A stretch of DNA of 64,000 bases, from contig OX336345.1 of assembly GCA_946902875.1 (NCBI GenBank), forward strand, positions 5,859,395 through 5,923,394. Direction: 5' to 3'. Positions 12,200 to 22,936 of the stretch are shown here, one piece after another. The stretch comes from Nematopogon swammerdamellus (taxonomy: Eukaryota > Arthropoda > Insecta > Lepidoptera > Adelidae). The position numbers and the translations under genes were made by a program. The notes beneath the pieces were generated by a model that was not told the DNA's origin, made no database searches, and worked only from the letters and a program-made list of their open reading frames with translations. The stretch's first letter is position 1. Every line of letters starts with the position of its first letter.

Positions 12200-12660
12200 T
12201 AAACCCCTGACATGTCACGATTTTGAAATGGTTCGAAATCCTTGACACAAACTTAATTTGGAAACTTTTGAGAACCCCTGACTCATCATGAATTTGAAAA
12301 AGTTCGAAATCCCTGACAATATAAATTTGAAAAAGTTTGAGCACCCCTGGCTTATCGTGAATTTGAAAAGTTCGAAATCCCTGACAATCTAAATTTGGAA
12401 AAGTTTGAGCACCCCTGACTTATCATGAATTTGAAAAAGTTCGAAATCCCTGATAATATAAATTTGAAAAAGTTTGAGCACCCCTGGCTTATCATGAATT
12501 TGAAAGTTCGAAATCCCTGACAATCTAAATTTGGTAAAGTTTGAGCACCCCTGACTTATCCTGAATTTGAAAAAGTTCGAAATCCCTGACAATATAAATT
12601 TAGAAAAGTTTGAGCACCCCTGACTTATCATGAATTTGAAAAGGCTTACAACCTAAATTT
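12200..12660. repeat. Tandem repeat block 2, period 67-69 bp
   Basis: TTTGAGCACCCCTG recurs with its GAGC at 12339, 12407, 12476, 12543 and 12612, separated by GAATTTGAAAAAGTTCGAAA-type sequence. The minus frame 12389-12631 is open only because of the repetition (SGISNF-type iterations). Degenerate copies extend to about 12990. Confidence 0.75.
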
Positions 12661-12989
12661 GGAAAAGGTTGAGAACTCCTGATATAATACCAATTCGAAA
12701 ATATATCGAAAGTCTAGACCTCTGAATCATTGCGAAATTCAAAAATGTTCTAAGAACCACTACTCTTTTCCAAAGTTGAAAGGTTTGGAAACCCCTGACT
12801 TATCGTGCCCTTGTAAAATGTTTAAAACCCCCTACATATCATGAATTCGAAAGGCATGACACTTACCAAGCCTAAAAGTTTGGAAACTGCTTATATATAT
12901 GTATCTGAAAAAGTTTAAAATCCCTGACCTATAAATTTGGAAAAAGGTTTGTAACCCCTGACACTTCCCTTTAGAAAAGTTAGAAACCC

Positions 12990-15463
12990 CTGACACCACC
13001 TTGTAGCCCGCACAATAACCAAACTTAGTTATAAAATAATTTGCAAAACGTGGTGATCGGCGTTGTGCTGCAATTCACCAGAGCTCCCACCGCACAACAT
13101 CAATCACTCCGCCCACCCCGACTGTTTTCTTTCAACGCGTGCAACATGTACACATGTATCAAATATTATTTATAAATTAATCTAATTAATTAAACAAACA
13201 CATTTATGGGCAAATCCAAAACCACTCACTCGATATGGATCACAAATCGACAGGCTCAATTCGACCTCCAACCGCACCAACACTCACCAACTGGCCCTCT
13301 CACCTTTTGACACCTATACATACGACCGCAACCTAAAATCGAAACCTGGACCTCTGTCATGGCACCTAATTCCTATACTCTTTATAATCCATTCCTTCCA
13401 CATTACGCAGGAACAACAATCAAGCATGACCGATCAAAAGTCAATATCTCGACCGGTACGTTCTCCGACATGGCACTTGCTCCCTCCTAACCGTTTTAAT
13501 CCCATACATAGCCCGCATTCCTCGAGCAACTGGAACCCCCCCATTCCTCATACCAGCCAATCAGCTCCAAAATAAACAAACTTAATAATCCATTCCCTAT
13601 CAATAAACAAACACTACATTCAAGCCCAAAACCACTCACTCGAAATGAACCACGTATTCGGCATGTTCACCAAGAGCCTCTATTCGCCACACACACACAA
13701 AAATCTGACCAAGACTCAACCTCACGACCTAACCAACATTGTACATGGCACCTAATTACTTCCACTGGTCAACTTGTACACCATGACCTTCGTTTACCAC
13801 TAACCTAATCTAGTAAGTACCATATCGCCCACACACGCAAAGTCAGACCTAGACACAACTTTACAACCAACCTTCCCTTGTACATGGCACCTAATCAGTC
13901 ACATCAATTAACTGGGATCCCCCTAATTTTAATCTACCATCTCCCCACTAGTAGGTGCCATACCGTCGCTCGCTACTAATTCGCGAAATACCTACTTTGG
14001 AGCCTAAAATTCACACCTTATTACTACTACACAAATTATTTACTAAACATCCATTATACATTTTCAAAATAACATTTTTTTTTTCCATTCTTCTCGCATT
14101 CCATTAAAATGAAATAAAGATTCGAATCTTTTTATTCTTCGGCGACAATCTCAACCAAAATTAAATCAGTCTGTTGGAACCCGGTCAAACATAACCACTC
14201 TTTTCAAACACACATATTTTACGGCTTTTTTATTTTACAAAGGAAGCTTACACCCCATCCAACTTCATTTCCACCAAACAACTAGAAAATTCCCTTTATT
14301 GGCCTCAAACTGGCCCCGATAAACTATTTCGCGCGCGAGCGTACCTAATTATTACACAATACGAAATTATTTTCGAAAATAACTTCCGTGTTTTAGGTAT
14401 GAAGCCCTCCGCGCTCAGTTGACGTGCCTTAACTTAAGTAGAATGGCTATCCAATTTTACAACTAAGGTTTTCATAGAATATTCTTACTACAATATTGTT
14501 GATTTTAGCTCATTCTAGGATTCTTAATTAATTGGCTTTTAGGCTTATAGCACAATTTTTCCGATAACCCATTAAAAAAAATTTTTCCTCTTCCTGCTAT
14601 ATCGCGGTGTACCCGGAATAAATTATTGATTTTAGTTTCACAATCTCTGGATAAAATATTTTCCTTTGGCCCCACCTTACTTCTACGAAGTTGCTAACAT
14701 TCCGCTTAGAAATATGCCTCACACCATTCATACATACCATTCCCCTAACTTCCACTTTGTTTAGTCTATCACCTCTCAACCCGACTACATTCTTCGTGCA
14801 AACAGATTTTTTTTCTATCACGGCGCTGCTCATTCTAGCCAATAGCGAACGCCATCCCGCACCGGCGCTCACATCCCATTGGTCAAAATTGGTTTTCACT
14901 TAACTATTTCTAGTTGTCCGCAGAACAATGATAATGAACTTCCTAGAAGGAAATGTAAGCAATTTTCTTTTACGAACTCAAAGATGAATCTCTAGTCGAC
15001 TTTCTGGTGACAATTCGTTCACGTTAAAATCGGTTTTCTAGCAACATTGTCGGCAAATTGTAGACAATATTTCTGAAAATTAATTAATTGTACACAGACT
15101 GCACTCGCGCCGGAAAATGAAATATGTACTCACTCTCAGCTTCAAGCGGCGAAACCTCCCGCCTCGTAGGCGGGAGTCCAAATCTCTTCTCTCGCGAAAC
15201 TGCCAGTCAGCATCGCGTTCCACGAACCACTATTCACGCATTTCCTCACCGAATTCCACACTTAATCACTTTCCCGGTATCACTTCCTATAACGCTATTT
15301 ACTTATATCGCTACTCCCTATGAGTTGGATTTTTTCCTATCGCTTTTGAGTATATAAGACCCCTATTATTGTCCTGAACTACCGCAACGAACTACATTTT
15401 TCTTCCATTTTTCCCTCTCTTTTTTTTCTGAACCCTAGGTATCCTAGATTTAGGTAGGAACTA
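12990..15463. other. LTR element interior, C-rich and G-poor, non-coding
   Basis: The plus strand is strikingly cytosine-rich: 13261-13320 holds 27 C against 5 G. AGCCAATAG (14838) and CCCATTGGTCAAAATTGG (14876) add CCAAT-like words. GAGTATATAAG sits at 15346. Open frames at 14597-14903 and 15117-15357 overlap one another and show no domain. A polypyrimidine run lies at 15398-15427. Confidence 0.45.
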
Positions 15464-15481
15464 TCCTGGACTTAGGCACCA
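15464..15481 (-). promoter_or_regulatory. Candidate primer-binding site
   Basis: On the minus strand, TGGTGCCTAAGTCCAGGA begins one base inside the LTR boundary. Primer sites start TGG because they pair with tRNA CCA ends. I cannot name the matching tRNA from memory, so the identity is unproven. The plus-strand equivalent after 6270 (GTCGCCCGCC) does not start TGG. Confidence 0.35.
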
Positions 15482-15482
15482 C

Positions 15483-17824
15483 TGCGACGAACTAGCCTCC
15501 CACCAAAGTATATTTCGTAGTTATACTTCACCCGATAGGTGTTGTCGAATAATTATTCCGAAATTCCACGCTTCCGCGAGTAACCTCTAAAATAAAACGT
15601 GGCCTGCGTTTAGCATTCAAGTGATCTCTAGGTAAACTCAATCAATGTATACATACGTGTACACTGAGTTAAGTGTAGATGGACCCTGTATCTTCCTCTC
15701 TTCGAGGAAGCGTTGTGTAACCGTATAACCCAGAGTACTAACTCAATCCCTAGCTTTCTATCCTAACCTTTGTTCTTCGAATAATATTCTAACTACATAT
15801 GAAATTTTCTGCCTAAGTCCGCCATTACTGTGTCTCTTCCCTCACATTGTAATTGTCTGTGTTCTCTCCTCCCAGAAGTTGTGTTAACCAGTAATTTTCA
15901 TATTATTCAAACAATTTCCCCCGAAGGGGAAGTAAGGAGCTCCACGAGTCCGGGTTTCCTCACCCGGGCTCTCCACGCTCCTCACAGTGGCCATCATCCA
16001 TATAGGGCTGCTTTACTACCAGCAGCTCTATTTTGTATACCTAATGGCCCCCTTTGTTTCCTATCCTGTGAAGAAACTGTTTCTCTTAGGAAGAGATTTA
16101 AAATGAAACTCGTGGTGTAATGTGGGTGATTTAGGGCCCCTACGGACCCCAAATCCTAAAGGCGTGCGTGTGTGTGTAAGTGTGTGTGTGTGTGGTCCCT
16201 ATCCTAACCTCGAAGTACTTCGTCCGACGGGCTCCGCCTATCGAAAGAAGGCTACCACAGGTTTCCTCCTCAGACGGTCAGCTCAGCTTGCACCGGTCCT
16301 TAGAGTACCGCCACTCCTTCGCCCAGATAGAATAGGTGTCGCTCTAACAGATCATAACAATTTGGACCTCTTCCCCTAGCAGGACTAAGGGTAACCACTG
16401 TGGGGTATTTACCTGGTCTTCCTAGTACCTACCTCACTAACTACTACACGCTATGATACTACTCGTTCCCACGAAGCGAACCCTCTCTCCCTTGCAAGAT
16501 TAAGGAGAATTAATTCACACAGCTACATGGCTAACCTACCAATATGAATTTAGTGTTTGAAGAACCTAACTACCCACGTTATAATTTGATAATTTAGCCA
16601 GAATTCCAGTTGCTCTTCGACCTTATGTTACGTCTTCTTACCACGAGGCATTTTCTCGTGATATCATAGAAAATGAACTGAATCTTGTGCAAACAAGCGT
16701 GTATGCTTATTCAGCATAGCTAGCGTTGCCACCCAACATTCCATCGAAAGGAAAAGAACCTCGCATGAGTGCGCGCGCATGCATATTTCAGCGTACCCGC
16801 AACCCACATACAACGTTCCAAGGAAGAACCCTGTGAGATCGTGCGTGCATGCATATTTCAGCGTACCCGCTTCCCTCACAACATTCCATGAAAGAACTCT
16901 GCGTGAGTGGGCGTGCATGCATATTTCAGCGTACCCGCTCCCTCACCCAGTGCTCCAAAAGGGAAAAAGAGCCCTGTAATAGTATGCATGTATGCATATT
17001 TCAGCATAGCTAGCATCCCACACAGTGCTCCAATGATGGTCCATATAAAAATATTTCACATCCCTAATACTAGCAAATAATTTCTGAAAAGCCAGTATTG
17101 TTTCCAAAACTAGCCCAGCCACCAAAAGAAGACTTCAAGACAATGCAATTTAATAGAACTGGTCGAATTGCAACTAGAAAACTCCAAAATAGCGCGCGGC
17201 GTCCGAGACTCACCGAAACGTTGATGCCGAAAAGCAATGGCGCTCGATGCGACTTAGCGATGACCGGGCTCAGGCAAGTTGTTCCTCCGAGGCTCGCAGC
17301 TGCAGAAAAAGTGCTCCTACCGTGTTACACGCCCTTAAATAGCCTCGCTTTCTTACTCCCACTCTTACCCCCATGACCAATCGAAAATCATCCCCAACAT
17401 CATTTCCGCGTCTCCCATTGGTCGACCAATCACAATGCCTGAAGCAATTTTCCTTAAAAATGCGTTCCATATTTCCCTAAAACTTTCAGTAACTAATCTC
17501 TGAAAAATGCTACGAATTTACAAGAGTAGATGTAATACAGTCAATTCGTCCTATATCTTACTGCATGCCGACCTATAATACTTATCTATCATCATTTCTC
17601 GCTTATACGGTGTTGCTAGTCATTCCTGTTCAGAATGTATGCACGTTGTATTTTCTGCGCCTGACTACACGCCACCCGCAATAATTTATACGCACCGCGG
17701 TCTCTTTGCTATACTCCCTACCCAGGCGCTAAACTAACTCCTACGCCCTATAACATTTTACCAGCCAGCCTTCATACGTCCTATTGCTAGCTATTTTCAT
17801 TGAGGTAGGTTGTGATTCATCACA
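15483..17824 (-). repeat. Right long terminal repeat
   Basis: 2342 bp, aligned with 3921-6270 at an offset of 11562 before and 11554 after the 8-bp deletion. It starts TGCGACGAAC and ends CATCACA. It contains the same tandem repeats (16697-17034) and promoter-like motifs (17334-17430). Confidence 0.8.
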
Positions 17825-17828
17825 AGCA
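17825..17828. repeat. Target-site duplication of LTR element, right
   Basis: AGCA, matching 3917-3920. Confidence 0.7.
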
Positions 17829-18258
17829 AAATTAAAATAAAACTTTAAAATACTTTGCATCAATAGAATTGTCAAAGGTTAAAAATACAATTATTATGTC
17901 AATATAAAAAAATTTAAATAGGTAGCATCAATAGAATTGTCAAATTACTTAGTCAATCGATTAAAATAAGAAATAGGTACATTTAAATTGTTAAATTAGT
18001 TAAAAATAAAAAACACACAAAATTAAAACAAACATCTAGCATCAAAAGAATTGTCAAATTAGTCAAACAAATAAAATTTAAAAAATATATATATAAGATT
18101 AAAATTGTTTACTAAAATAAATATATCACAGATAGTACGAGTAACTACTTACTTAACTACAGATCGTCAATATAGAACTCGTCAATTGAGTAGCACTCTT
18201 TTTCTATTAAGTGGGTGCTCCTTTAGTTTTGCTTTGAAGGCTTTATCTGGGAGAAACT
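17829..18258 (-). mobile_element. LINE 3' region, inner part of nest
   Basis: AT-rich sequence with recurring ATCAATAGAATTGTCAAA-like words at about 17860, 17928 and 18040 leads into the RT C-terminal remnant on the minus strand. It is the continuation of 3701-3920 across the LTR insertion. Confidence 0.55.
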
Positions 18259-18664
18259 TTATGTTATTCGGAAGAGCATTGTACAATTTGACACTATTGC
18301 ATAAAAAACTTTTGGCTTTTTTAGCCAATCTACACGGCACGGAACGCTTGCAATTTTGACCTTATTTCTAGTATTGTAGGTATGATTGTTAGAGTTGAGA
18401 GGTGTCTCAGCCATGTTCTTACGGGCATATAACAGATTTTTGAGTATATAGAGACTAGGCATAGTTAGAATTTTATTTTCTTTAAATTTGTTGCGACAAG
18501 AGGTAGGTGATTTCAATTTTAGCATCGTACCAAGAGCTCTCTTTTGCAAAATAAAAATTCTTTTATTATTGGCTGCATTACCCCAGAATTTCAGGCCGTA
18601 GCTCATTATGCTTTGGAAATAAGCAAAGTAAACTGTTTTGGCTACCTTAAGGGCACATACATTT
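18259..18664 (-). pseudogene. Reverse transcriptase C-terminal fragment of a CR1/Jockey-type LINE
   Basis: The open frame reads YFAYFQSIMSYGLKFWGNA, then ILQKRALGTML, then NNHTYNTRNK. These are typical of the region after the RT palm in insect CR1/Jockey-group LINEs. Endonuclease and catalytic palm motifs are absent, so it is 5'-truncated. The first residues of the 148-codon frame come from the adjoining family B sequence. It is not functional alone. Confidence 0.65.
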
Positions 18665-18758
18665 GTATTGTGCTGTAATTTACAAGAGTACTTGCAGCAC
18701 AACACCGACTACTCTGCTTGTCTCGATTGTCGGGATACAGCCTGTGGTATGTATGTAT
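18665..18758 (+). mobile_element. Family B element, 3' part after nested insertions
   Basis: It resumes GTATTGTGCTGTAATTTAC, then GCAGCACAACACCGAC, CGATTGTCGGGATACAG and GTATGTATG, completing the copy begun at 3585. Confidence 0.7.
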
Positions 18759-18969
18759 TAGAAATTAAAATTATGTTGAAATTATTCTAATGTAATTTGT
18801 TTATTTTCAGAGACTGCGCACATTTCAAAAACATTCTAATCTTCTTCCTTTCAAAAATTAATTAAAGAAAAACAAACAAAGATTACCCTAATAATATGTG
18901 TCTACTCTTTAATGAATTCTAGAAGGGCGCGGTTGACTTTTTAATATTATGCAAACGAACTCTGTAAGT

Positions 18970-19170
18970 CAGCGTTTCCCAAATTGTGGGCGCGTCGCGG
19001 TCCGGTTTTCGGTCAGTGGGAAAAAATCTACTGAGCAAAGAAAATTGTTATAAAATAGTTAAAACTATTTAATAATTGCGCATTCTATGATTCATATTTT
19101 AATCCCGGTGGTAGTAGGAAAGTTACGATTAAAGAAATGGGTCCTAGTTAAAAGAATTTGGGAGCCGCTG
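18970..19170. mobile_element. hAT-like MITE, 201 bp
   Basis: The termini CAGCGTTTCCCAAA and TTTGGGAGCCGCTG are inverted repeats (12 of 14 matching) of the type seen in hAT elements. Flanks CTCTGTAA and CTCTGCGC are only partly alike and offset by two bases, so the 8-bp duplication is not secure. No transposase is encoded. Confidence 0.55.
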
Positions 19171-19483
19171 CTCTGCGCTGGACGCGCCGCCCCCCTCTCC
19201 CCCGCCTTCCCGCCCCTCTCCTCCACCCGCATCGCCCCTCAGAGCAACGGACGGAGCCTCCGATACGGCTTATGTAAATCGAGAACACCACCGGTAAGGG
19301 TTCGCTCAAATTAAAACTTATTAGTTCTTTTAATTGCCTTTTTGTGTGCCCTTTGAAATAACTAAATATTAAAGAAATACATTAGTTCTACTCCACCGTA
19401 AGGTAAAGATGCCGGTAGCTGAACTTTTATTATTTTTCTATTTTCTTTCTTGTGGAGAATTTAGACAAATAAGCTAAACCATA
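19171..19483. other. C-rich stretch and unassigned DNA
   Basis: 19190-19245 is a CCCCTCTCCCCCGCC-type pyrimidine run. The 75-codon frame spanning 19087-19314 crosses the MITE border and is not credible as a gene. Confidence 0.4.
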
Positions 19484-19805
19484 CCGTGTGGGACGGGTAC
19501 TTAAAAAGAATAACCCAACTGCATCTCACCCCATGCATGTCGTAAAAGGCGACTAAGGGATAATGACAAGATTCCGTGCTAAAGGGCGACAGGCTCGCCA
19601 CCTCTCACCTTCCACCGAGTCATGCAGCAGGTGGGTCTTCGTGCCTTACTTGCTGCTTGATATATTGAATCTTGTTCGAATACTTTGCGAAACGTGGTGG
19701 TCGATGTTGTGCTGTAATTTACCAGAGTTCTTGCAGCACAGCACCAATTACTCTGCTTACCCCGATTGTCGGGATTCAGCGTGTGTGATATGTATGTATG
19801 CATAA
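19484..19805 (+). mobile_element. Family B element, full-length copy
   Basis: Reference copy for family B. It runs from GTGTGGGACGGGTACTT through CCACTCATCTC-like, AAGGCGACTAAGGGATAATG, GTCATGCAGCAGGTGGGTC and TTGCTGCTTGATA, to CCGATTGTCGGGATTCAGCG and a short (ATGT)n tail. It holds two self-complementary segments: the head (GG...CCGGTACTT / CC in most copies) and GTTGTGCTG / CAGCACAAC around 19702-19745. It is non-coding; whether it is a SINE or a DNA element is unclear. Confidence 0.7.
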
Positions 19806-19869
19806 TGCGACAATAATGAAAATACAAAATAAACTTAATCTAATATAAACTAAAATTATAAAATAAAAA

Positions 19870-20153
19870 TATTTAAAAATACTTCTAACACATAGAAACT
19901 GTAGTCCAGTTCGAGCGTCTCCCCAGCTGTATCCAGCTGTCAGCCAGCGTTGTGGACGCTGGCTGCGTTGCCTCTCTGAATGTCGAGGCTCTGAAGGTCG
20001 CCGAACGAGACGTGCCTTGGCACGTGGGTCACCAGACTGGTCCACAAGCATATCGTTCAGCTTGTCGACGAACTCTTTTGATTCTGGTGCCCACGCGCGC
20101 GACTTGAGGACGGCGGCGAAACGTAAGTATCGACAACGAGGAATTTGAAACAT
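19870..20153 (-). CDS. Possible coding fragment of unknown origin
   Basis: The minus frame gives about 90 residues with balanced composition, including FVDKLNDMLVDQSGDPRAKA and a basic RRPSEPRHSERQRSQRPQRW segment. It then degrades into AT-rich sequence next to family B. I recognise no family. A LINE ORF1 remnant or a host exon are both possible. The internal hairpin CAGCCAGCG / CGCTGGCTG (19939-19963) falls inside it. Confidence 0.25.
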
Positions 20154-20900
20154 ATTTTTGTGAGGTCTTCCTTATTTGTGGTTAGGAATTTTTACGATAT
20201 TCAGTCACGCTAGAGAATTATGAATTAGTGTAAACAACGTTTTTACTGTTTTGTACGGATAATTTTCACACATTGTACGTATCAGTTTTCCAAAACCGCA
20301 TCTTCCATACATTTTGGACAGTATTTTGTTCTATGTAAATGCGACTTTTTAATCTGAGGAGAATATGTTTTAAATACTTATAGGGAAATGTCATTAAGCA
20401 TGAAATACAAGATGTGTGACGTAGAAAACTATTTCAAATATTCTACAATAAAATTTCAAACTAGGTATTTAGGACATAAAAAAATAATGAATTTTTTTTT
20501 ATTTGTTTTTTTATGAGCTAGTTTTGTGTCCAAAACCGGCGCATTCACCTTCTAACGAACAAAAAAATAAAAGAAATATGCGAGGCAGGTCCACAGTCCG
20601 CAGGGCTTCGACTTCGACGGTTTATGCTAGAGGCGGAGCAGCCTCACATTTAAGGGGAGGGTACTTTTGTAAATCATTAATCGAGGAATGTCTTCCAAAA
20701 CTAAACGGAGTCGGTAATTTGGGCCCCGCGACGCGACGTGTGGGCGGGAGCGCCTTTGTCTTTAGGTTTATGGTCGAAAAAAAAAGAAATTCCCAATACG
20801 AATTCATATTTGGAACGCGAGTTTATCGGCTCGAATGATACGTTTCGGATTGATTCACTTTTTGCTGGACGTAAAGGGCGATATGTACAGTACAATCTCC
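20154..20900. other. Unassigned DNA
   Basis: AT-rich to 20500, then moderate GC. A 111-codon plus frame (20503-20838) overlaps two minus frames of similar length and has no recognisable domain. Confidence 0.3.
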
Positions 20901-20904
20901 CAAA

Positions 20905-21395
20905 ACATATTTTTAACACACGACGCAAAAGGAGGGGTGTTATAAGTTTTACTCCTTTGTCTGTATGTCTGTGTGCTTGTGTGTCTGTCTGTTTTTCTAT
21001 CGTGGCATTGTAGCTCCCAAACGGATACACCGATTTGGATGAGCTTTTTTATTAGAAAGCTGATTCAACCGGGATGGTTCTTAAGGTGTGTTTGTAATCA
21101 AATAATCAAGTAAAAAAAAAAAATTACTCTCGCTGTCTCTGAAAAAGCTTGATAAATGTTACATTACAAACCAGGATGGTTCTTAGCTATGATTATAATC
21201 AATTAATCAAAAGATTGCGTCTCTTCAAAAGCTTGAAATAAAATTTAAATTTATAAATTAAAAATACCCCTAACCCAAAAAAAGTCAAAAATAATTTCCG
21301 TTTATTTATTAAAGGCGTCGAGGGACCGCTAAGTAAATCAAATATAAAAACTTAGAGCTCCGCGGTAATTTAATTAGAGGTCCTTCGACTCCTTT
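20905..21395 (-). mobile_element. Family E element, worn copy
   Basis: It shares, in inverted order, GGAGGGGTGTTATAAG, the TAGCTCCCAAACGGAT block and repeated GGATGGTTCTTA words with 63360-63625. It also carries the AAAGTCAAAAATAATTTCCG...ACCGCTAAGT unit found in the inverted repeat at 63131-63350 and at 63885-64000. A (TGTC)n tract is at about 20957-20995. It is non-coding. Confidence 0.55.
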
Positions 21396-22139
21396 CCGTC
21401 ACTAAACTGTAATATATTTTTTTTGGGTCGGACTTTTTTTATTTGTAATTTAACATCTTCTTTTCGATTATGATTGCGTCCAGTTTAGTAATTTTAATTA
21501 CTTGCACGCCAGTAGTTACTCTCTATTCCAATTGCATGCATTGTTTCGTCACAATGAACAATGTAATCGATCGGTTGCTAAGCATAAAGTCATCACTCCT
21601 TTTTAATATTGCTCGCGTCCGGGAAGAATACGAGCTCGAGGCTAGCCAGTCTATTCAGAGCGCATCACGAAATTGTGCACACAAACTCCCATCGAACACG
21701 TCTCTGTCGAACGGTTCAACTTCGTGAATAGAGTTATAGCCTGCCATATCGGGCCGAGCCGGTCACGTTTCGTCTGCGAATAATTTCCACGAGGTCCCGT
21801 GTGTTTATAGCTTAGTCGGCGTGACTAATTACCTTTGAGTAATGCAAGAGTTCAGACGCTAACCTCGGGGAGAGAGAGAGATTGGGGGGGAGGGGGTTGA
21901 TGGTGAGGGGAAATGTCGTGACGGAACTTCGACGGTGCTGGTTGTGTATCGTGCACTATAGTCTGTTCCAAATAAACCTGGATAAATAGTCATTGACCCA
22001 ACTTCTACCACAATATTCAAAATACACGCGTAGTTTATCGCTTGTCATACAATCTGTCGCTAATTACAATCCGGCATGCGTTTCATAATACTCTCGCCAT
22101 GCATCAAAACCGTCGAAAAGGCGTAACTTAGAAACTTAA
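21396..22139. other. Unassigned DNA with a purine tract
   Basis: 21470-21727 is open for 85 codons without a recognisable domain. 21870-21900 is GAGAGAGAGAGATTGGGGGG-like. No repeat relatives seen in the window. Confidence 0.3.
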
Positions 22140-22489
22140 ATATGAAGGGTATAGAATCAAAGGTAGCTCTTTACGACTTTTTGGCGAAACGACATATGAA
22201 TGCACAATTTTTCTTCATAAATTGGCTATTGAATTCTCATAAAAAAACTGCTTCAAAAGCAGCTCTTTCCATTAAAAACATAGTTCAGAAATTAACAGAA
22301 AAACAGCACTATCCATCCGTTCAGTACCAAAACTAGCACTAAGCAAAACTATCCAATAGGACAGCTCCATTAATCCTAACAAAGTAACGGGTCATTTAGA
22401 ATAAACTGGATCTGTATAAAAGTTTTTTTTTATTTACCAAAAATTTGCAAATGTTGATAGAGCTGTCTTTGATTCTATAGCCCTCATAT
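22140..22489. mobile_element. TIR element, 350 bp
   Basis: The ends ATATGAAGGGTATAGAATC and GATTCTATAGCCCTCATAT are inverted repeats extending about 37 bp at lower identity. There is no transposase; the short frame inside (22142-22336) is not protein-like. The family is unknown. A TA duplication cannot be distinguished from the TIR itself. Confidence 0.5.
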
Positions 22490-22497
22490 TATGTCAA

Positions 22498-22936
22498 TGT
22501 AGCCACGTATTCACTAGTAAACAATGTTTCGTAAACAAGTTTCTGAAACACCACGTAGATGTTTACAGAAACAATTGTTTCGGAGACTTCGCCGTCCACA
22601 TCAGCCAGTTGTTTCGAGTATGTCGCCTGAGGAGTTGTGTGCTTTGTTTCAAATATTTCTATTAATTTGAAAACCATTTCGTCGTCCCGCACTAGCGCCA
22701 TGTTTATAAACAAGAGAAACACACGTCCACACTCGCAAAAACCTGTTGCGCAACTGATTTGTTTCTGTGCTCTCCATGACGCACGAGTGGGGAACACAGA
22801 AACATTTGATAAACACTACCGCAACATAATTTTTATATTTCAGAAACATTATTTTCTGTTTCAGAAACGCGTAGATTTTGTTTTTGGAACAATGTTTATA
22901 AACAAGAGGTTTACTATTGAATACGTGGCGGTTTAA
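22498..22936. mobile_element. TIR element, about 435 bp, with possible coding remnant
   Basis: GCCACGTATTCACTAGTAAAC at the left and GTTTACTATTGAATACGTGGC at the right are inverted repeats with two mismatches. On the minus strand a 102-codon frame (22489-22797) contains ALVRDDEMVFKLIEIFETKH, faintly like a MADF/DNA-binding segment. That likeness is weak. It lies about 10 bp from the previous TIR element. Confidence 0.5.

Larger units (their letters stand above)
3921..17824 (-). mobile_element. Giant non-coding LTR-retrotransposon-like element (13.9 kb)
   Basis: Direct terminal repeats of 2350 and 2342 bp, each beginning TG and ending CA, bracket 9.2 kb and are flanked by AGCA duplications. 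By eye the repeats differ by one substitution (4017 versus 15579) and one 8-bp indel (4262-4269), which implies recent insertion. The interior has no gag, protease, RT or integrase frame; the longest open stretch is about 112 codons. It therefore resembles large non-autonomous elements that borrow proteins. Minus orientation is favoured by a TGG-starting sequence one base from an LTR end and by CCAAT/TATA-like motifs. A plain segmental duplication is the alternative, but it would not explain TG...CA with flanking duplications. Confidence 0.75.

Noticed and set aside
12389..12631. 80-codon repetitive protein on minus strand
   Set aside because: Frame survives only because the repeat period is close to 69 bp; neighbouring units break it.
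3921..17824. Simple segmental duplication instead of an LTR element
   Set aside because: The repeats have TG...CA limits, exact AGCA duplications outside, and split a LINE whose halves match up. A duplication would not predict these together.
3921..17824. Integrated large DNA virus or Maverick
   Set aside because: No capsid, polymerase or integrase frame is present and ends are direct, not inverted.
19087..19314. 75-codon frame rich in proline
   Set aside because: It crosses the hAT-like MITE border and a C-rich tract; not gene-like.
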